Shown here: in pieces, positions 25,103-34,287 of the stretch | Layout of the letters: the number at the start of each line of letters is the position of its first letter | Numbering within the stretch: the stretch's first letter is position 1 | Assembly (NCBI RefSeq): GCF_029892065.1 | Contig: NZ_CP120374.1 | Coordinates: 310,001-374,000, forward strand | From: Sinorhizobium garamanticum | Lineage (GTDB): Bacteria > Pseudomonadota > Alphaproteobacteria > Rhizobiales > Rhizobiaceae | Direction of reading: 5' to 3' | Length of the DNA stretch: 64,000 nucleotides | Translations under genes and position numbers: made by a program | Notes under the pieces: generated by a model | What the model was told of the DNA's origin: nothing | Database searches by the model: none | The model's input: the letters and a program-made list of their open reading frames with translations, nothing else

Positions 25103-27961
25103 ATGTGCAGCGCGGAGGCTCTGCCGAAAAATTTGGAGAGCAAGATCAATGCCTTGGATTCGCCGGATTTTCGGGCGGTGCTGGACGCATTGCCTGTGGC
25201 GGTCTACGCCACGGACCGAGAGGGGATCATAACCTACTTCAATCAGGCGGCTGCGGATCTCGCCGGCAGGGAGCCCAAACTCGGCAAGGATCGTTGGTGC
25301 GTCAGTTGGGAGCTGCGTCGCGCGGACGGGTCAATTCTGCCCCATGACGAGTGTCCGATGGCCCAGACGCTCAAGGAAGGGCGAGCGATCAGGGGGCGTG
25401 GGATTGTGGCTGTGCGGCCGGATGGAACGATGGTTCCGATCCTTCCCTACCCGACACCGATCTTTGACAAGTCGGGAATGATGACGGGGGCGATCAATCT
25501 CCTTGTCGATATCGGCGGCGGGCTGTTCGGGCATGATGAACCCGGCGTATTTTCCGAGGAATCCGAGGATGCCGTCGATGCGCTCGCTGCACACGCAGCA
25601 ACAGCGATCGACAACGCACATTCGTTACTCGCCAGCCAGCATGACGCTGAATGCCGCCGAAGGGCTGAACAGGATTCCAGGTATCTCGCAGCGATCGTCG
25701 AGTCCTCCGACGATGCCATCATCAGCAAGGACCTGAACAGCATCGTCACCAGTTGGAACAAGGGAGCCGAGCGCCTGTTTGGGTACACCGCCGATGAAAT
25801 GATCGGGAAGCCGATCACCATTCTTATACCGCCCGGTCATGAGGATGAGGAGCCTCACATCCTCGATCGCATCCGCAATGGAGTGCGTATCGATCACTAC
25901 GAAACGAAGCGTCAGCGCAAGGACGGAAGCCTTGTGGATATCTCACTTACGATTTCGCCCGTTCGTGACGCCACAGGCCGCATAATCGGCGCCTCGAAAA
26001 TCGCCCGCAACATCACGGAACGCAAGCAAGCCGAAGAGACAATGGAAGCGCGGCTGCGCGAGCAGGCTTCGCTCTACCGCCTCACTGAAAAGCTTCATCG
26101 CGCCAAGGGCATTGAAGAGGCCTACGACGCGGCGTTGGATGCAATCAGAGCGGCGCTCAACTGCAGTCGCGCGTCGATTCTGTTGTTCGACCAGTCCGAT
26201 ACGATGCGCTTCGTGGCCTGGAGCGGATTGTCAGAACATTACCGTCATGCCGTCGACGGCCATTCTCCGTGGACTCCGGACGCACGTGATCCGGACCCCA
26301 TCTTCGTTGAAGACGTGACTGGAGCCGACCTTTCCGACGATCTCAGAGCGACAATCGCATCGGAAGGCATTGCCGCACTCGGGTTCATTCCCTTGATTAC
26401 CGGAGGACGGCTGATCGGCAAGTTCATGGCGTATTACGACATGCCCCATGTGTTCAGCGAGACGGAGATCGGCCTCGCGCTGACAATCGCGCGACAGCTC
26501 GGCTTCAGTATCCAACGCTTACGAGCCGAACGGGCAAGGCACCTCGCGGAGGAGCAACTACGACGCAACGAGGCGAACGAACGGGCACGCGCAGCCGAAC
26601 TGCAGGCTATTATGGAGGCGGTTCCGGCCCCCATCTGGATAACACGAACGGCTGACTGCCGTGTCATCGAAGGTAACCGAAGCGCCTACGAGTTGCTCCA
26701 CCTGCCACCAGGTTCGAACCTCTCGTTTTCGGCGCCCCCTGAAGAGCGGCCATCCGGGTTTCAGATTTTCTCGGCGGGCAGGATGCTATCGGCCGATGAA
26801 CTGCCCGTGCAGCGCGCCGCACGCGGAGAAGATGTCGAAAACTTCGAAGAGGAGATCCGGTTCGTAGATGGTAAATCGCGCCATCTCCTCGGCAACGCGA
26901 CCCCGTTGCGAAACGCCCTTGGGGAAATAACGGGCGCCGTGGCAGCCTTCATCGACATCACGGAGCGCAAGCAGACAGAAGAAGCCCTTCGAGAAAGCGA
27001 GCGCCGGCTGAAAATGGCTCTGGATGCCGGGCGGATGGGCGCCTGGGAGTGGAACTTGCAGAGCGGCAGAGTGATCTGGTCACCCGGGCTGGAAGCGCTT
27101 CATCATCTCGAGCCGGGAACGTTCGGGGGGACGCTTGCCGATTTCAAGCGTGGTATTCATCCGGCCGATCTTCCGGCCGTCGAACAGGCAATCGAAAAGG
27201 CCCTTGCGACCCGCGAGGACTATCATGTCACCTACCGCATGCGCCTTCCCGACGGGGCGATACGCTGGATGGAAGCCTTTGGCCGGTTCTCTTCCTCAGA
27301 CAGCGCGGCGGGTGAGCGTCTGGCTGGCATTTGCATGGACATCACCGAGCGAAAGGAGGCTGAGGCGCAGAGGGACCTGCTTGTCGCTGAACTCAGCCAC
27401 CGCGTGAAAAACACGCTGGCCACCGTCAACTCGATCGCACGGCAGTCATTTTCGACGAACCCGGACGCCCACGATGCGCAGCGATCGTTCGATGCCCGCA
27501 TCCGGGCTTTGGCACAAGCACATACCCGTCTTGCGGAAGCCAGGTGGTCGGGAGTCTCCCTTGAGACCATATTCTCCGACGAGTTGGCTCCCTATCGCAA
27601 CGAGGACATGGACAACATCTCCCTCGACGGCCCGCCAACGACCCTGCCACCCAGACATGCCCTGACCCTCGGTATGGCCGCGCATGAACTTGCCACCAAT
27701 GCCGCCAAGCACGGCGCGCTTTCCGTAAAGGCCGGTCGTGTAAGTGTCGATTGGGCTGTCGACCCGACTGAGAACCGGCTTTGCATCCGCTGGTGCGAGA
27801 CAGGGGGCCCCCCCGTATCGCCGCCAAGCCACAACGGTTTCGGCCGCTTGCTTCTCGAACGGGTCCTCGCTTCCGACCTGGGCGGTGATGTCCGCCTGGA
27901 GTTTGCGTCACAAGGGCTGAACTGCACGATCGACGTGCCCTATCTCAGGGGTGCCGAATGA
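25103..27961 (+). CDS. exsG: Multi-PAS/GAF HWE-family sensor histidine kinase, ExsG-like
   Basis: The 952-residue cytoplasmic-looking kinase has PAS domains at about residues 20-135, 185-310, 495-635 and 640-760, and a GAF domain at about 325-475. The C-terminal HWE kinase has the phospho-acceptor His766 in ELSHRVKNTLATVNSIA, the N-box HELATNAAKHGALS and the WCE motif of the G1 box. A short segment after the first PAS (ALAAHAATAIDNAHSLL) resembles the last helix of a GAF domain without its body. GGAGGGACCT immediately precedes ATG 25103; the frame is open for another 120 bases upstream. It is translationally coupled (ATGA) to a CheY-like regulator and lies beside exsH, as exsG does in S. meliloti. 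Confidence 0.88.
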   Translation: MCSAEALPKNLESKINALDSPDFRAVLDALPVAVYATDREGIITYFNQAAADLAGREPKLGKDRWCVSWELRRADGSILPHDECPMAQTLKEGRAIRGRGIVAVRPDGTMVPILPYPTPIFDKSGMMTGAINLLVDIGGGLFGHDEPGVFSEESEDAVDALAAHAATAIDNAHSLLASQHDAECRRRAEQDSRYLAAIVESSDDAIISKDLNSIVTSWNKGAERLFGYTADEMIGKPITILIPPGHEDEEPHILDRIRNGVRIDHYETKRQRKDGSLVDISLTISPVRDATGRIIGASKIARNITERKQAEETMEARLREQASLYRLTEKLHRAKGIEEAYDAALDAIRAALNCSRASILLFDQSDTMRFVAWSGLSEHYRHAVDGHSPWTPDARDPDPIFVEDVTGADLSDDLRATIASEGIAALGFIPLITGGRLIGKFMAYYDMPHVFSETEIGLALTIARQLGFSIQRLRAERARHLAEEQLRRNEANERARAAELQAIMEAVPAPIWITRTADCRVIEGNRSAYELLHLPPGSNLSFSAPPEERPSGFQIFSAGRMLSADELPVQRAARGEDVENFEEEIRFVDGKSRHLLGNATPLRNALGEITGAVAAFIDITERKQTEEALRESERRLKMALDAGRMGAWEWNLQSGRVIWSPGLEALHHLEPGTFGGTLADFKRGIHPADLPAVEQAIEKALATREDYHVTYRMRLPDGAIRWMEAFGRFSSSDSAAGERLAGICMDITERKEAEAQRDLLVAELSHRVKNTLATVNSIARQSFSTNPDAHDAQRSFDARIRALAQAHTRLAEARWSGVSLETIFSDELAPYRNEDMDNISLDGPPTTLPPRHALTLGMAAHELATNAAKHGALSVKAGRVSVDWAVDPTENRLCIRWCETGGPPVSPPSHNGFGRLLLERVLASDLGGDVRLEFASQGLNCTIDVPYLRGAE

Positions 27962-28323
27962 CGGAGTCCGGGGGATGCCGGGTTTTCGTCGTCGAAGACG
28001 AATTCCTGGTGGCATTGCAGATCGAGGACGACCTCGTTGCAGCCGGCTACGTCGTCGTGGGCCCTTTCACGACGTTACAGGGATCGATCACCGCGTCACG
28101 CGAACAGAAATTCGAAGTCGCCACTCTGGACCTGAATCTACGCGGCGAGTTCGTCTATCCACTCGTTGATGAACTGCTCGAGCGCGGCGTGCCCGTCCTG
28201 CTGCTGACGGGCTATACGGCGGCAGATTTACCGGAGCGGTTTCGTGCATTGCCTCGCCTGGCAAAACCGTTCGACGGTCCCGAACTGATCAGACAAGTCG
28301 AAAGCCTTCTGGCCGCGAGGTGA
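27958..28323 (+). CDS. exsF: Single-domain response regulator, ExsF-like
   Basis: The 121-residue CheY-type receiver has acidic residues Glu13/Asp14 (VFVVEDEFL), phospho-acceptor Asp58 (ATLDLNLRGE) and the conserved Lys in LAKPFDG. It has no output domain, so it must act on a partner protein or as a phosphate sink. The start overlaps the kinase stop by 4 bases, making the kinase its obvious phosphodonor. HWE kinase plus single receiver is a common rhizobial arrangement. Confidence 0.88.
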   Translation: MTESGGCRVFVVEDEFLVALQIEDDLVAAGYVVVGPFTTLQGSITASREQKFEVATLDLNLRGEFVYPLVDELLERGVPVLLLTGYTAADLPERFRALPRLAKPFDGPELIRQVESLLAAR

Positions 28324-28519
28324 CACCGGCTCCTACGGCGAAAGCTCGCCCTCGTCCAGACGCGCAACAATCGCCGGTGAAAGTCCGGCCATGTCCAGCC
28401 ACGTCATGCAGGTCCCGACCGGCGACCTTGCAAGCCTTGCACGCGCGCCCCGCTTCTCCGTGAATGCCGGCGCCCATCCCCACCTCGTCTTCGGCCAGTA
28501 CTCGTGGAGACAAACGGCG

Positions 28520-28553
28520 GCAGCATGTCGCGCTGCAACGCGCGACATGCTGC
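28520..28553 (+). terminator. Long stem-loop, probable terminator between convergent genes
   Basis: CAGCATGTCGCG (28521-28532) and CGCGACATGCTG (28541-28552) are perfect 12-bp arms with an 8-base loop; an outer G-C pair adds a thirteenth. TTCTGTTTT follows on the plus strand. It lies 200 bases after the exsF-like gene and 48 bases beyond the stop of the convergent MFS gene, so it may serve both. The rest of the 277-base gap holds no convincing gene. Confidence 0.65.
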
Positions 28554-28600
28554 TTCTGTTTTGAATAACCGCCGTAAGGTCATCGGTGAGTTGAGCTCTC

Positions 28601-29842
28601 CTACTCTGCGGGTTGGGGCAGCGTGTCCGCTGTAGCTTCTATTCGGCCTCCGGCCAGTATTCCTTGACCCAATGCGATGATCGCCACGGACGCCACGCCA
28701 GCGGCTACGGATACGAAGAAGCCGTTTTGCGCGCCGAAATTATCGACTACCCAGCCCGCGACGAAGGCCCCGAGCGCCATGCCGATTCCAATGCCCGTCA
28801 TCACCCATGTAACGCCCTCGGTCAGCATTGATTCCGGAACCTGGCGCTCGATCAAGCCAAAGGCCGTGATGAAGGTCGGCGAGATGGCGATGCCGCTGAC
28901 GAAGACGGCGACAGTCAGAAGCGGTACCGTATCGGCAATAAGCAGCGGTAGGGCCGTCACCGCAAGGACACTGACCGCGATCAGCAATTGCCTGTGCAGC
29001 GGCATCCTGGGGTTCAGGGCCCCGATGACCAGCCCGACGACGAACGACCCGATCGCGTAGACGCCGATGACCAGGCTTGCGGCATTTGCCTGCCCAAGCT
29101 CTTTCGTGATTGCAACGGCACTGACTTCCGCCGTAGCAAACATCGAGCCGACGAATACCAGTGCGAGCGTTATGATCTGCACCGGTCGCAGCCGAATTGC
29201 CGATGCTTGGGAAACGCCTTGCTCCAGAGGACGCACTTTCGGTTCAGTCGAGCGCTGCAGGACGAAAGCAGCAGTTCCGATCGCGAGGAGAATGGTGCTG
29301 ACCAGCATCCCGGCTTCCGGAAACAGCGCGACCGCCAACCCGACCGAGAGCGACGCGCCAGCGATGTAAACCAGTTCGTCCGCTGCCGACTCAAAGGCAA
29401 AGGCCGTGTTCAACTCAGGACGGTCACGGAATATCTCCGTCCAGCGCGCCCGCAACATCGCCGGGATGCTTGGCATCACCCCCGCGAAAAAGGCCGACGC
29501 GAACAACGCCCACGCTGGCCAATCCTGGTTCGCTCCCATCATGAGAGCAACAAAAGCCAGGACCGAGACCACTGTGGTCGGCGCTATGACTGTCGATTGG
29601 CCGAGCCGATCAACCAGCCGCGAGATTTGAGGAGATGCGAGCGCATTCGTGAGGGCGAACGTTGCTGAAACCGCGCCCGCGATCCAATATTCCCCGTGTG
29701 TCTGCGACAGCATGGCGACAATGCCGATCGGTGCCATGGCAATAGGCAAGCGCGCGAAAAAGCCCGCGGCGGAGAAGCCTTTCGCGCCCCGCACCCTGAA
29801 TATTTCTCTGTAAGGATTAGACATGAGGTGTTCCTTCGTCAT
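28601..29842 (-). CDS. MFS transporter (drug efflux-like)
   Basis: The 413-residue protein has twelve hydrophobic segments and the overall pattern of a major facilitator efflux protein (ARLPIAMAPIGIVAML early, RLVDRLGQSTVIAP in the first cytoplasmic loop). It is transcribed divergently from a TetR repressor gene with three operator-like palindromes between them, a layout typical of inducible efflux. ATG 29842 and ATG 29824 (MSNPYREIF) both have acceptable ribosome sites; the longer form is given. Confidence 0.88.
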   Translation of the reverse strand: MTKEHLMSNPYREIFRVRGAKGFSAAGFFARLPIAMAPIGIVAMLSQTHGEYWIAGAVSATFALTNALASPQISRLVDRLGQSTVIAPTTVVSVLAFVALMMGANQDWPAWALFASAFFAGVMPSIPAMLRARWTEIFRDRPELNTAFAFESAADELVYIAGASLSVGLAVALFPEAGMLVSTILLAIGTAAFVLQRSTEPKVRPLEQGVSQASAIRLRPVQIITLALVFVGSMFATAEVSAVAITKELGQANAASLVIGVYAIGSFVVGLVIGALNPRMPLHRQLLIAVSVLAVTALPLLIADTVPLLTVAVFVSGIAISPTFITAFGLIERQVPESMLTEGVTWVMTGIGIGMALGAFVAGWVVDNFGAQNGFFVSVAAGVASVAIIALGQGILAGGRIEATADTLPQPAE

Positions 29843-29858
29843 CAGGACGCCCTACTTA

Positions 29859-29924
29859 CATACGTGGCGTATGTGGACAGTAGTTGCATACGCCACGTAT
29901 GTCAAATAAAATACGCGTCGTATG
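29859..29924. promoter_or_regulatory. Triple TetR-type operator, CATACG-N3-CGTATG
   Basis: Three copies of one palindrome lie in the divergent gap: CATACGtggCGTATG at 29859-29873, CATACGccaCGTATG at 29887-29901 and AATACGcgtCGTATG at 29910-29924, with centres 28 and 23 bases apart. The first two together also form a perfect 16-bp inverted repeat (29858-29873 with 29887-29902). They sit between the MFS start and the TetR start, so autoregulated repression of both genes is the natural inference. Confidence 0.85.
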
Positions 29925-29940
29925 TGAAGAAGGAGAATCC

Positions 29941-30561
29941 ATGAGCAAGCCGCGCCCGGAAATGATCGCCGAGACACGCGCGAAGTTGCTTGCCGCGGCC
30001 CGGCACGCCTTCGGGACGGTAGGCTATGCGCAATCCTCAATGGATGATTTCACCGCTGGCGCGGGATTGACGCGGGGCGCGCTCTATCACCACTTCGGAG
30101 ACAAAAAAGGGCTGCTGCAGGCGGTGATTCAAGAGATGGATGCCGAGATGACGGCGCGGTTGAACAGCGTCTCGTCACAGGCGCCGACGCGCTGGCAGGG
30201 GTTCGTCGACGAGTGCGTGGCCTATATTCAGATGGCGCTCGAGCCCGAAATTCAACGAATCATGTTTCGCGACGGCCCCGCCGTCCTCGGAGACATATCC
30301 CAATGGCCAAGCACCAACGGCTGTATCGCAGCGCTCAGTCGGAGCCTGAGCCAACTCAAGGCGGACGGAGCGATTGTCGAAGTCGATGAGGAAGCGACTG
30401 CGCGCTTGATCAACGGCGCCAGCAGCCACGCCGCCTTGTGGATCGCCAACTCGGAGGACCCGCAGGAAACATCAAAAAGGGCGGTGGAGGCCTTCCGCGC
30501 ATTGCTCGAGCGACTGAAGAAGCCTGATAGAGACACGGCCAAGGCGCGCGCGACGATTTAA
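29941..30561 (+). CDS. TetR-family transcriptional repressor
   Basis: The 206-residue protein has an N-terminal TetR helix-turn-helix (TRAKLLAAARHAFGTVGYAQSSMDDFTAGAGLTRGALYHHFGDKKGLL) and a helical ligand-binding C-terminus. GAAGGAG is 5 bases before ATG 29941; the frame continues upstream through the operators, so this start is clearly preferred. It should bind the three palindromes at 29859-29924 and repress the MFS gene and itself. Confidence 0.92.
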   Translation: MSKPRPEMIAETRAKLLAAARHAFGTVGYAQSSMDDFTAGAGLTRGALYHHFGDKKGLLQAVIQEMDAEMTARLNSVSSQAPTRWQGFVDECVAYIQMALEPEIQRIMFRDGPAVLGDISQWPSTNGCIAALSRSLSQLKADGAIVEVDEEATARLINGASSHAALWIANSEDPQETSKRAVEAFRALLERLKKPDRDTAKARATI

Positions 30562-30615
30562 CAACAGGACCTTGACCGGGACCCTCGCCTAGCCGCCGAC
30601 GCATTTTCTCGCCAC

Positions 30616-31305
30616 TTATTGAGCCAATCGACCCTGCAGCCAGCGTGCCAGGATCGCCGCAAGCTCCTCGGGCGCTTCCATGGGGATCATATGCCCGGCC
30701 TCGACCAACTCCATGACCGCGCCAGGGATGCCATCGCGCAGTTCTTCGGCCTCCTCGATGCTGCGGAGGCGGTCCTGTGTTCCTGCCACGATCAGCGTGG
30801 CGCAGCGGATCTCGCTCAGGCGTTCAAGATCGCCATCGCGGCGAAACATTGTCTGCTGCCGAAAAACTCTGCCACCGAGGCGAACGCTCATCGCATGGAT
30901 CCGATCGATCAATTCAACATCGTTCTCTCGATCCGGGTGAACAGAGGTGCGGAGGGAAGCACGGCTAAGCCCCCGGAATGTGGCAGGATCGAAAGCGGAG
31001 GCCGCCGACCTGCGCCGATCTTGAATTTCGCCGTCACCTCGCGCAGAGGTAGCGATCAGCACGAGGGACGATATCCGCCGTGGTGCGAGCCGTACCATCT
31101 CCCGCGCGACGTAACCTCCCATGGAGAAACCGACGAGCACGAACTGCTCTGGTGCGTCAATCAGTGCCTGTCTCGCCATTTCCTCAATCGACTGCGCCCG
31201 CGTCGGATCGACATGGACGATTTGGCCGCTCGTCGGCAACCGACGGAGCATGTCCGACCACAGTTCGCGGTCAGTCATGAACCCGGGGACAAGGACGATG
31301 TTCAT
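30616..31305 (-). CDS. Alpha/beta hydrolase
   Basis: The 229-residue protein has the alpha/beta-hydrolase fold: N-terminal VLVPGFMTDRELW (oxyanion region), nucleophile elbow LVGFSMGGYVA (Ser in GFSMG), an Asp in VAGTQDRL and a terminal His in EAGHMIPMEAP. The substrate is not predictable; small hydrolases of this type include esterases and lactonases. It is isolated between the TetR and XRE genes. Confidence 0.85.
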   Translation of the reverse strand: MNIVLVPGFMTDRELWSDMLRRLPTSGQIVHVDPTRAQSIEEMARQALIDAPEQFVLVGFSMGGYVAREMVRLAPRRISSLVLIATSARGDGEIQDRRRSAASAFDPATFRGLSRASLRTSVHPDRENDVELIDRIHAMSVRLGGRVFRQQTMFRRDGDLERLSEIRCATLIVAGTQDRLRSIEEAEELRDGIPGAVMELVEAGHMIPMEAPEELAAILARWLQGRLAQ

Positions 31306-31540
31306 CCGTTCGGTTCTTTCAAGTGGGATGACTGCTCGACCTGCACGGCCTCCGGACTTTTGAGAGGAACATCCGACAGGGCACTGAAAGGAAAGGCTGG
31401 GAAAGAACGTCGGTGCTTAACCACCCGCCGCGCTGCGTGGGCTCGATAAGGGCCGGAATTACCTGAATAAAGTCAATAGCATGCAGAGAACTTCAAGACC
31501 TTCCGACCGGTCCGCACGGCGGGACCGGTCGGCTTGTCCG

Positions 31541-31792
31541 TCAAATTTCCACGGTCAAGAAGTCCGATAGCGGCAGTTGCAACGCGGATGCGATACGCTT
31601 CAGCTTTGCCGGATTGGTATCCAGGCCGCTTTCAATGTCACTGATTTCGACGTTGGCGAGGCCACAAGTAACAGCAAGGTCCTCGATGCTGTAGCCGACA
31701 GCCTCACGAGCGGCCCGGACGCGGGCAGCCACGTCGTTGCTGACGACGGCAGCGGCTTGCTTATTGTTAAAACTTTCGAGTGAAATGGACAT
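31541..31792 (-). CDS. Small XRE/Cro-type helix-turn-helix regulator
   Basis: The 83-residue protein is essentially one HTH-XRE domain (VRAAREAVGYSIEDLAVTCGLANVEISDIESGLDTNPAKLKRIASALQLPLSDFL). GGAGA lies 5 bases before the ATG. An inverted repeat immediately upstream (31813-31834) suggests autoregulation. No toxin-like partner gene is adjacent, so it does not look like a simple antitoxin. Confidence 0.82.
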   Translation of the reverse strand: MSISLESFNNKQAAAVVSNDVAARVRAAREAVGYSIEDLAVTCGLANVEISDIESGLDTNPAKLKRIASALQLPLSDFLTVEI

Positions 31793-31812
31793 AAATGTCT
31801 CCTTCTCTGGGC

Positions 31813-31834
31813 ATTGAATTTTTGTAAATTCGAT
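31813..31834. promoter_or_regulatory. Inverted repeat upstream of the XRE gene
   Basis: GAATTT (31816-31821), TTGT, AAATTC (31826-31831) form a perfect inverted repeat; with flanking bases the arms reach nine bases with one mismatch. It is 21 bases upstream of the XRE start codon, a position fit for an autoregulatory operator. Confidence 0.45.
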
Positions 31835-32416
31835 GTGAAGGGGCGACGCGCGGCTTGGCGACGGCGGTAACGTTTTATGTCATCAATGTAACATAGACAA
31901 GCCACCATACCGCGAAACGCGCTGCGACGGGCTCGCCCTGCATAATCAAATCCGAATGCAATCACACTTTGGACCTCGTTATGAGCGCTCACGGAGTTTC
32001 CAACATCCTGGGGCGAGATCCTTGTTCCTGTCCTTAAAACCAGTTCCCAGCGGGCGCCGTTGGCCATAGACTGGGACTCATGAGGGTTTTCAGTTTCGCT
32101 GCATTTCAGCACGTCCAGATCTTCAGTGGCATATTTGCTTTGCACAGGCTGCTGCTCGACAAGGAAACGCGACATCGCGACGGCAGCAACGAGGCCGGAT
32201 ATCTCGGTTCTCCACTGAACAGACAGTTGCCGTCGATCCCTGTAACCGGCTCAGCCGGTTGGACACGGCACCCGGCGGAATTGTTTCCGTCGCCGAGCCA
32301 AGCGCGGCCGCAAGATCCCCCAATCCGATGGTGGTACCCCGCTTTGGACGATAGCCCCACCTGAGGCACCCGAACGACTTTGGTGGATTGCCCTTTCTGA
32401 AGGGAAGGAACTGAAG
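31835..32416. other. Long intergenic region without a supported gene
   Basis: This stretch between the XRE gene and the exsE-like gene has only short frames with no recognisable homology or consistent codon use. It includes a perfect 8-bp-arm palindrome (AACCGGCT-c-AGCCGGTT, 32242-32258). The last 30 bases contain the GAAGGGAAGGA ribosome site for the exsE-like gene. It probably holds that gene's promoter; I could not identify one with confidence. Confidence 0.5.
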
Positions 32417-34228
32417 ATGACGAATCAAGCCGGAGCGAACGCAGCCCCCAGACCCCCGGGCGCGGAGAGCACGACCCTCCGAGACCAGTTCGACATGATG
32501 CGCCACGCCTTCATGGCGTCCCCGCTGCTGAAGACAATCCTATGGCTTACGACCGGCAGCTTCGCGATCATCATCGCGACAGCAATCGGACAGATCATCC
32601 TCAACCGTTGGAACCGGCCTTTTTTTGACGCGATCGAGCGGCGCGATCTCGACGCCTTTTTCTATCAGCTCTTATTGTTTGTCGCCATCGCCGGTGGCCT
32701 GCTGGTGCTCAATGTCACGCAGCAATGGCTTAACCAGATGGTGCGATTGAAGCTGCGCGAGGGGCTGACGCTCGACCTGATCAACGAATGGATGCGGCCG
32801 CTGCGCGCCTTCCGGCTTGCCAACTCCGGCGCAATGGGCATCAATCCGGACCAGAGAATGCAGGAAGACGCCGGGCATCTTGCCGATCTCACCACGGACC
32901 TCGGTTTCGGCCTTCTGCAGTCGTCCATCCTGCTCATATCTTTCGTGAGCGTTCTCTGGGCGCTGTCGGCGGGCTTTGTTTTCCACATCGGTGGCTACTC
33001 GCTCGAGATCCCGGGCTACATGGTCTGGGCAGCGATCCTTTACGCCGGCTCGGCATCCTGGCTGAGTTGGCTTGTCGGGCGGCGGCTGATCGTCTTGAAT
33101 GGTGACCGCTACGGACGCGAAGCGGAACTGCGTTTCTCGCTGATGCATGTCAGCGAACATATCGACGCCATATCGCTCGCCGGCGGCGAGACCGGCGAGC
33201 GGCGGCGTCTGGAGCTCGATCTCGCGACCGTGCTCGGCGCCATGCGCAACATCTTCCGTGCCCAGATCAATCTTGCCTGGGTCCAGGACGGCTATGGCTG
33301 GGTCACGGTCGTCGCGCCGATCCTGGTCGCCGCGCCCGTCTATTTCGCCGGCGAAATCAGCTTCGGCGGCCTGATGATGGCCGTCGGCGCCTTCAACCAG
33401 GTTCATACATCGCTCAAATGGTTCGTCGCAAATATCAGCGCCATCGCCGACTGGCGGGCGACGCTTCTGCGCGTCGCGGCCTTCCGTCGCGCGCTGATCA
33501 TGACCGACGTCCTGCACGACGCGGAAAAACGGATCGAGTTCGTCGAGAATGACACAAACAAGCTGACCTTCGACAATCTCGAGGTCGCGTCGTCGAGCGG
33601 GCGCACCAGGCTTTCCGAACCGCATATCGAGATCGGCGCGGGTCAGCGCGTGGTGATCAGCGGCGACCCCCGCGCAGGAAAGACGCTGCTCTTCCGGGCG
33701 CTCGCAAGGCTTTGGCCCTGGGGCAGCGGGCGCGTCGGGTTGCCGGCTGGCGAGATGGTCGCGTTCATCCCGCGCTCCCCCTATTTCCCGCGGGGCAAAC
33801 TGCGCAACGCGCTTTCCTATCCGCGTGCCGGTGACTTCTCGGATGCGAGCCTTGTTGCGGCACTTTCGAAAGTCGGGCTTGATCAGTTGACCACGCTGCT
33901 CGATCGTGAAGCGCGCTGGGAGCGCGAACTCAGCGATGACGAACAACGTTCACTCGCCTTCGCACGGCTTGTTCTCCATCGGCCGCGTTGGGTGATCATC
34001 GATGAGGCGCTCGAGACGATGGATGGGGAAGCGATGAAGCTGGCCCTATCCATCTTCGAGGACGACCTCCGCGATACGGCCGTCGTCAAAATTGGCCGTA
34101 CGCCGAGGAATGGACCACTGTTCTCCCGTGTCATCCATCTCGTGAAGGACGCCGAAGGCCCCGTGCTGAAACCCATTCACCTTGGCGGTAGTGTGCACGA
34201 GAAGGAACTCGCGGCGAGCGCGCCTTGA
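32417..34228 (+). CDS. exsE: SbmA/BacA-like ABC transporter with fused ATPase, ExsE-like
   Basis: The 603-residue protein has an SbmA/BacA-type (ABCD/YddA family) membrane domain in about residues 30-350, with six hydrophobic segments and the family-typical NRWNRPFFDAIERRDLDAFFYQ. A C-terminal ABC domain follows. Walker A is GDPRAGKTLLFRAL and Walker B is RWVIIDEALETMD; the signature is degenerate (ELSDDEQRSLAFARL instead of LSGGEQ). It lies upstream of the convergent queE-D-C genes, matching the order exsE-exsD-exsC-exsB in S. meliloti. The substrate is unknown; BacA relatives handle peptides and very-long-chain lipid precursors. Confidence 0.85.
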   Translation: MTNQAGANAAPRPPGAESTTLRDQFDMMRHAFMASPLLKTILWLTTGSFAIIIATAIGQIILNRWNRPFFDAIERRDLDAFFYQLLLFVAIAGGLLVLNVTQQWLNQMVRLKLREGLTLDLINEWMRPLRAFRLANSGAMGINPDQRMQEDAGHLADLTTDLGFGLLQSSILLISFVSVLWALSAGFVFHIGGYSLEIPGYMVWAAILYAGSASWLSWLVGRRLIVLNGDRYGREAELRFSLMHVSEHIDAISLAGGETGERRRLELDLATVLGAMRNIFRAQINLAWVQDGYGWVTVVAPILVAAPVYFAGEISFGGLMMAVGAFNQVHTSLKWFVANISAIADWRATLLRVAAFRRALIMTDVLHDAEKRIEFVENDTNKLTFDNLEVASSSGRTRLSEPHIEIGAGQRVVISGDPRAGKTLLFRALARLWPWGSGRVGLPAGEMVAFIPRSPYFPRGKLRNALSYPRAGDFSDASLVAALSKVGLDQLTTLLDREARWERELSDDEQRSLAFARLVLHRPRWVIIDEALETMDGEAMKLALSIFEDDLRDTAVVKIGRTPRNGPLFSRVIHLVKDAEGPVLKPIHLGGSVHEKELAASAP

Positions 34229-34287
34229 CGTCGGTACGGCTTCAGCCGGTGCGGCGGTGTATGCGCCGACGCCACGCCGGAACTGCC

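Noticed and set aside
28333..28548. 71-codon minus-strand frame between exsF-like and MFS genes
   Set aside because: Its start lies inside the terminator-like hairpin, it lacks a ribosome site and the sequence is not recognisable.
31600..32175. 191-codon minus-strand frame overlapping the XRE gene
   Set aside because: It overlaps the well-supported HTH gene in another frame and shows no domain; the upstream half is not convincing alone.
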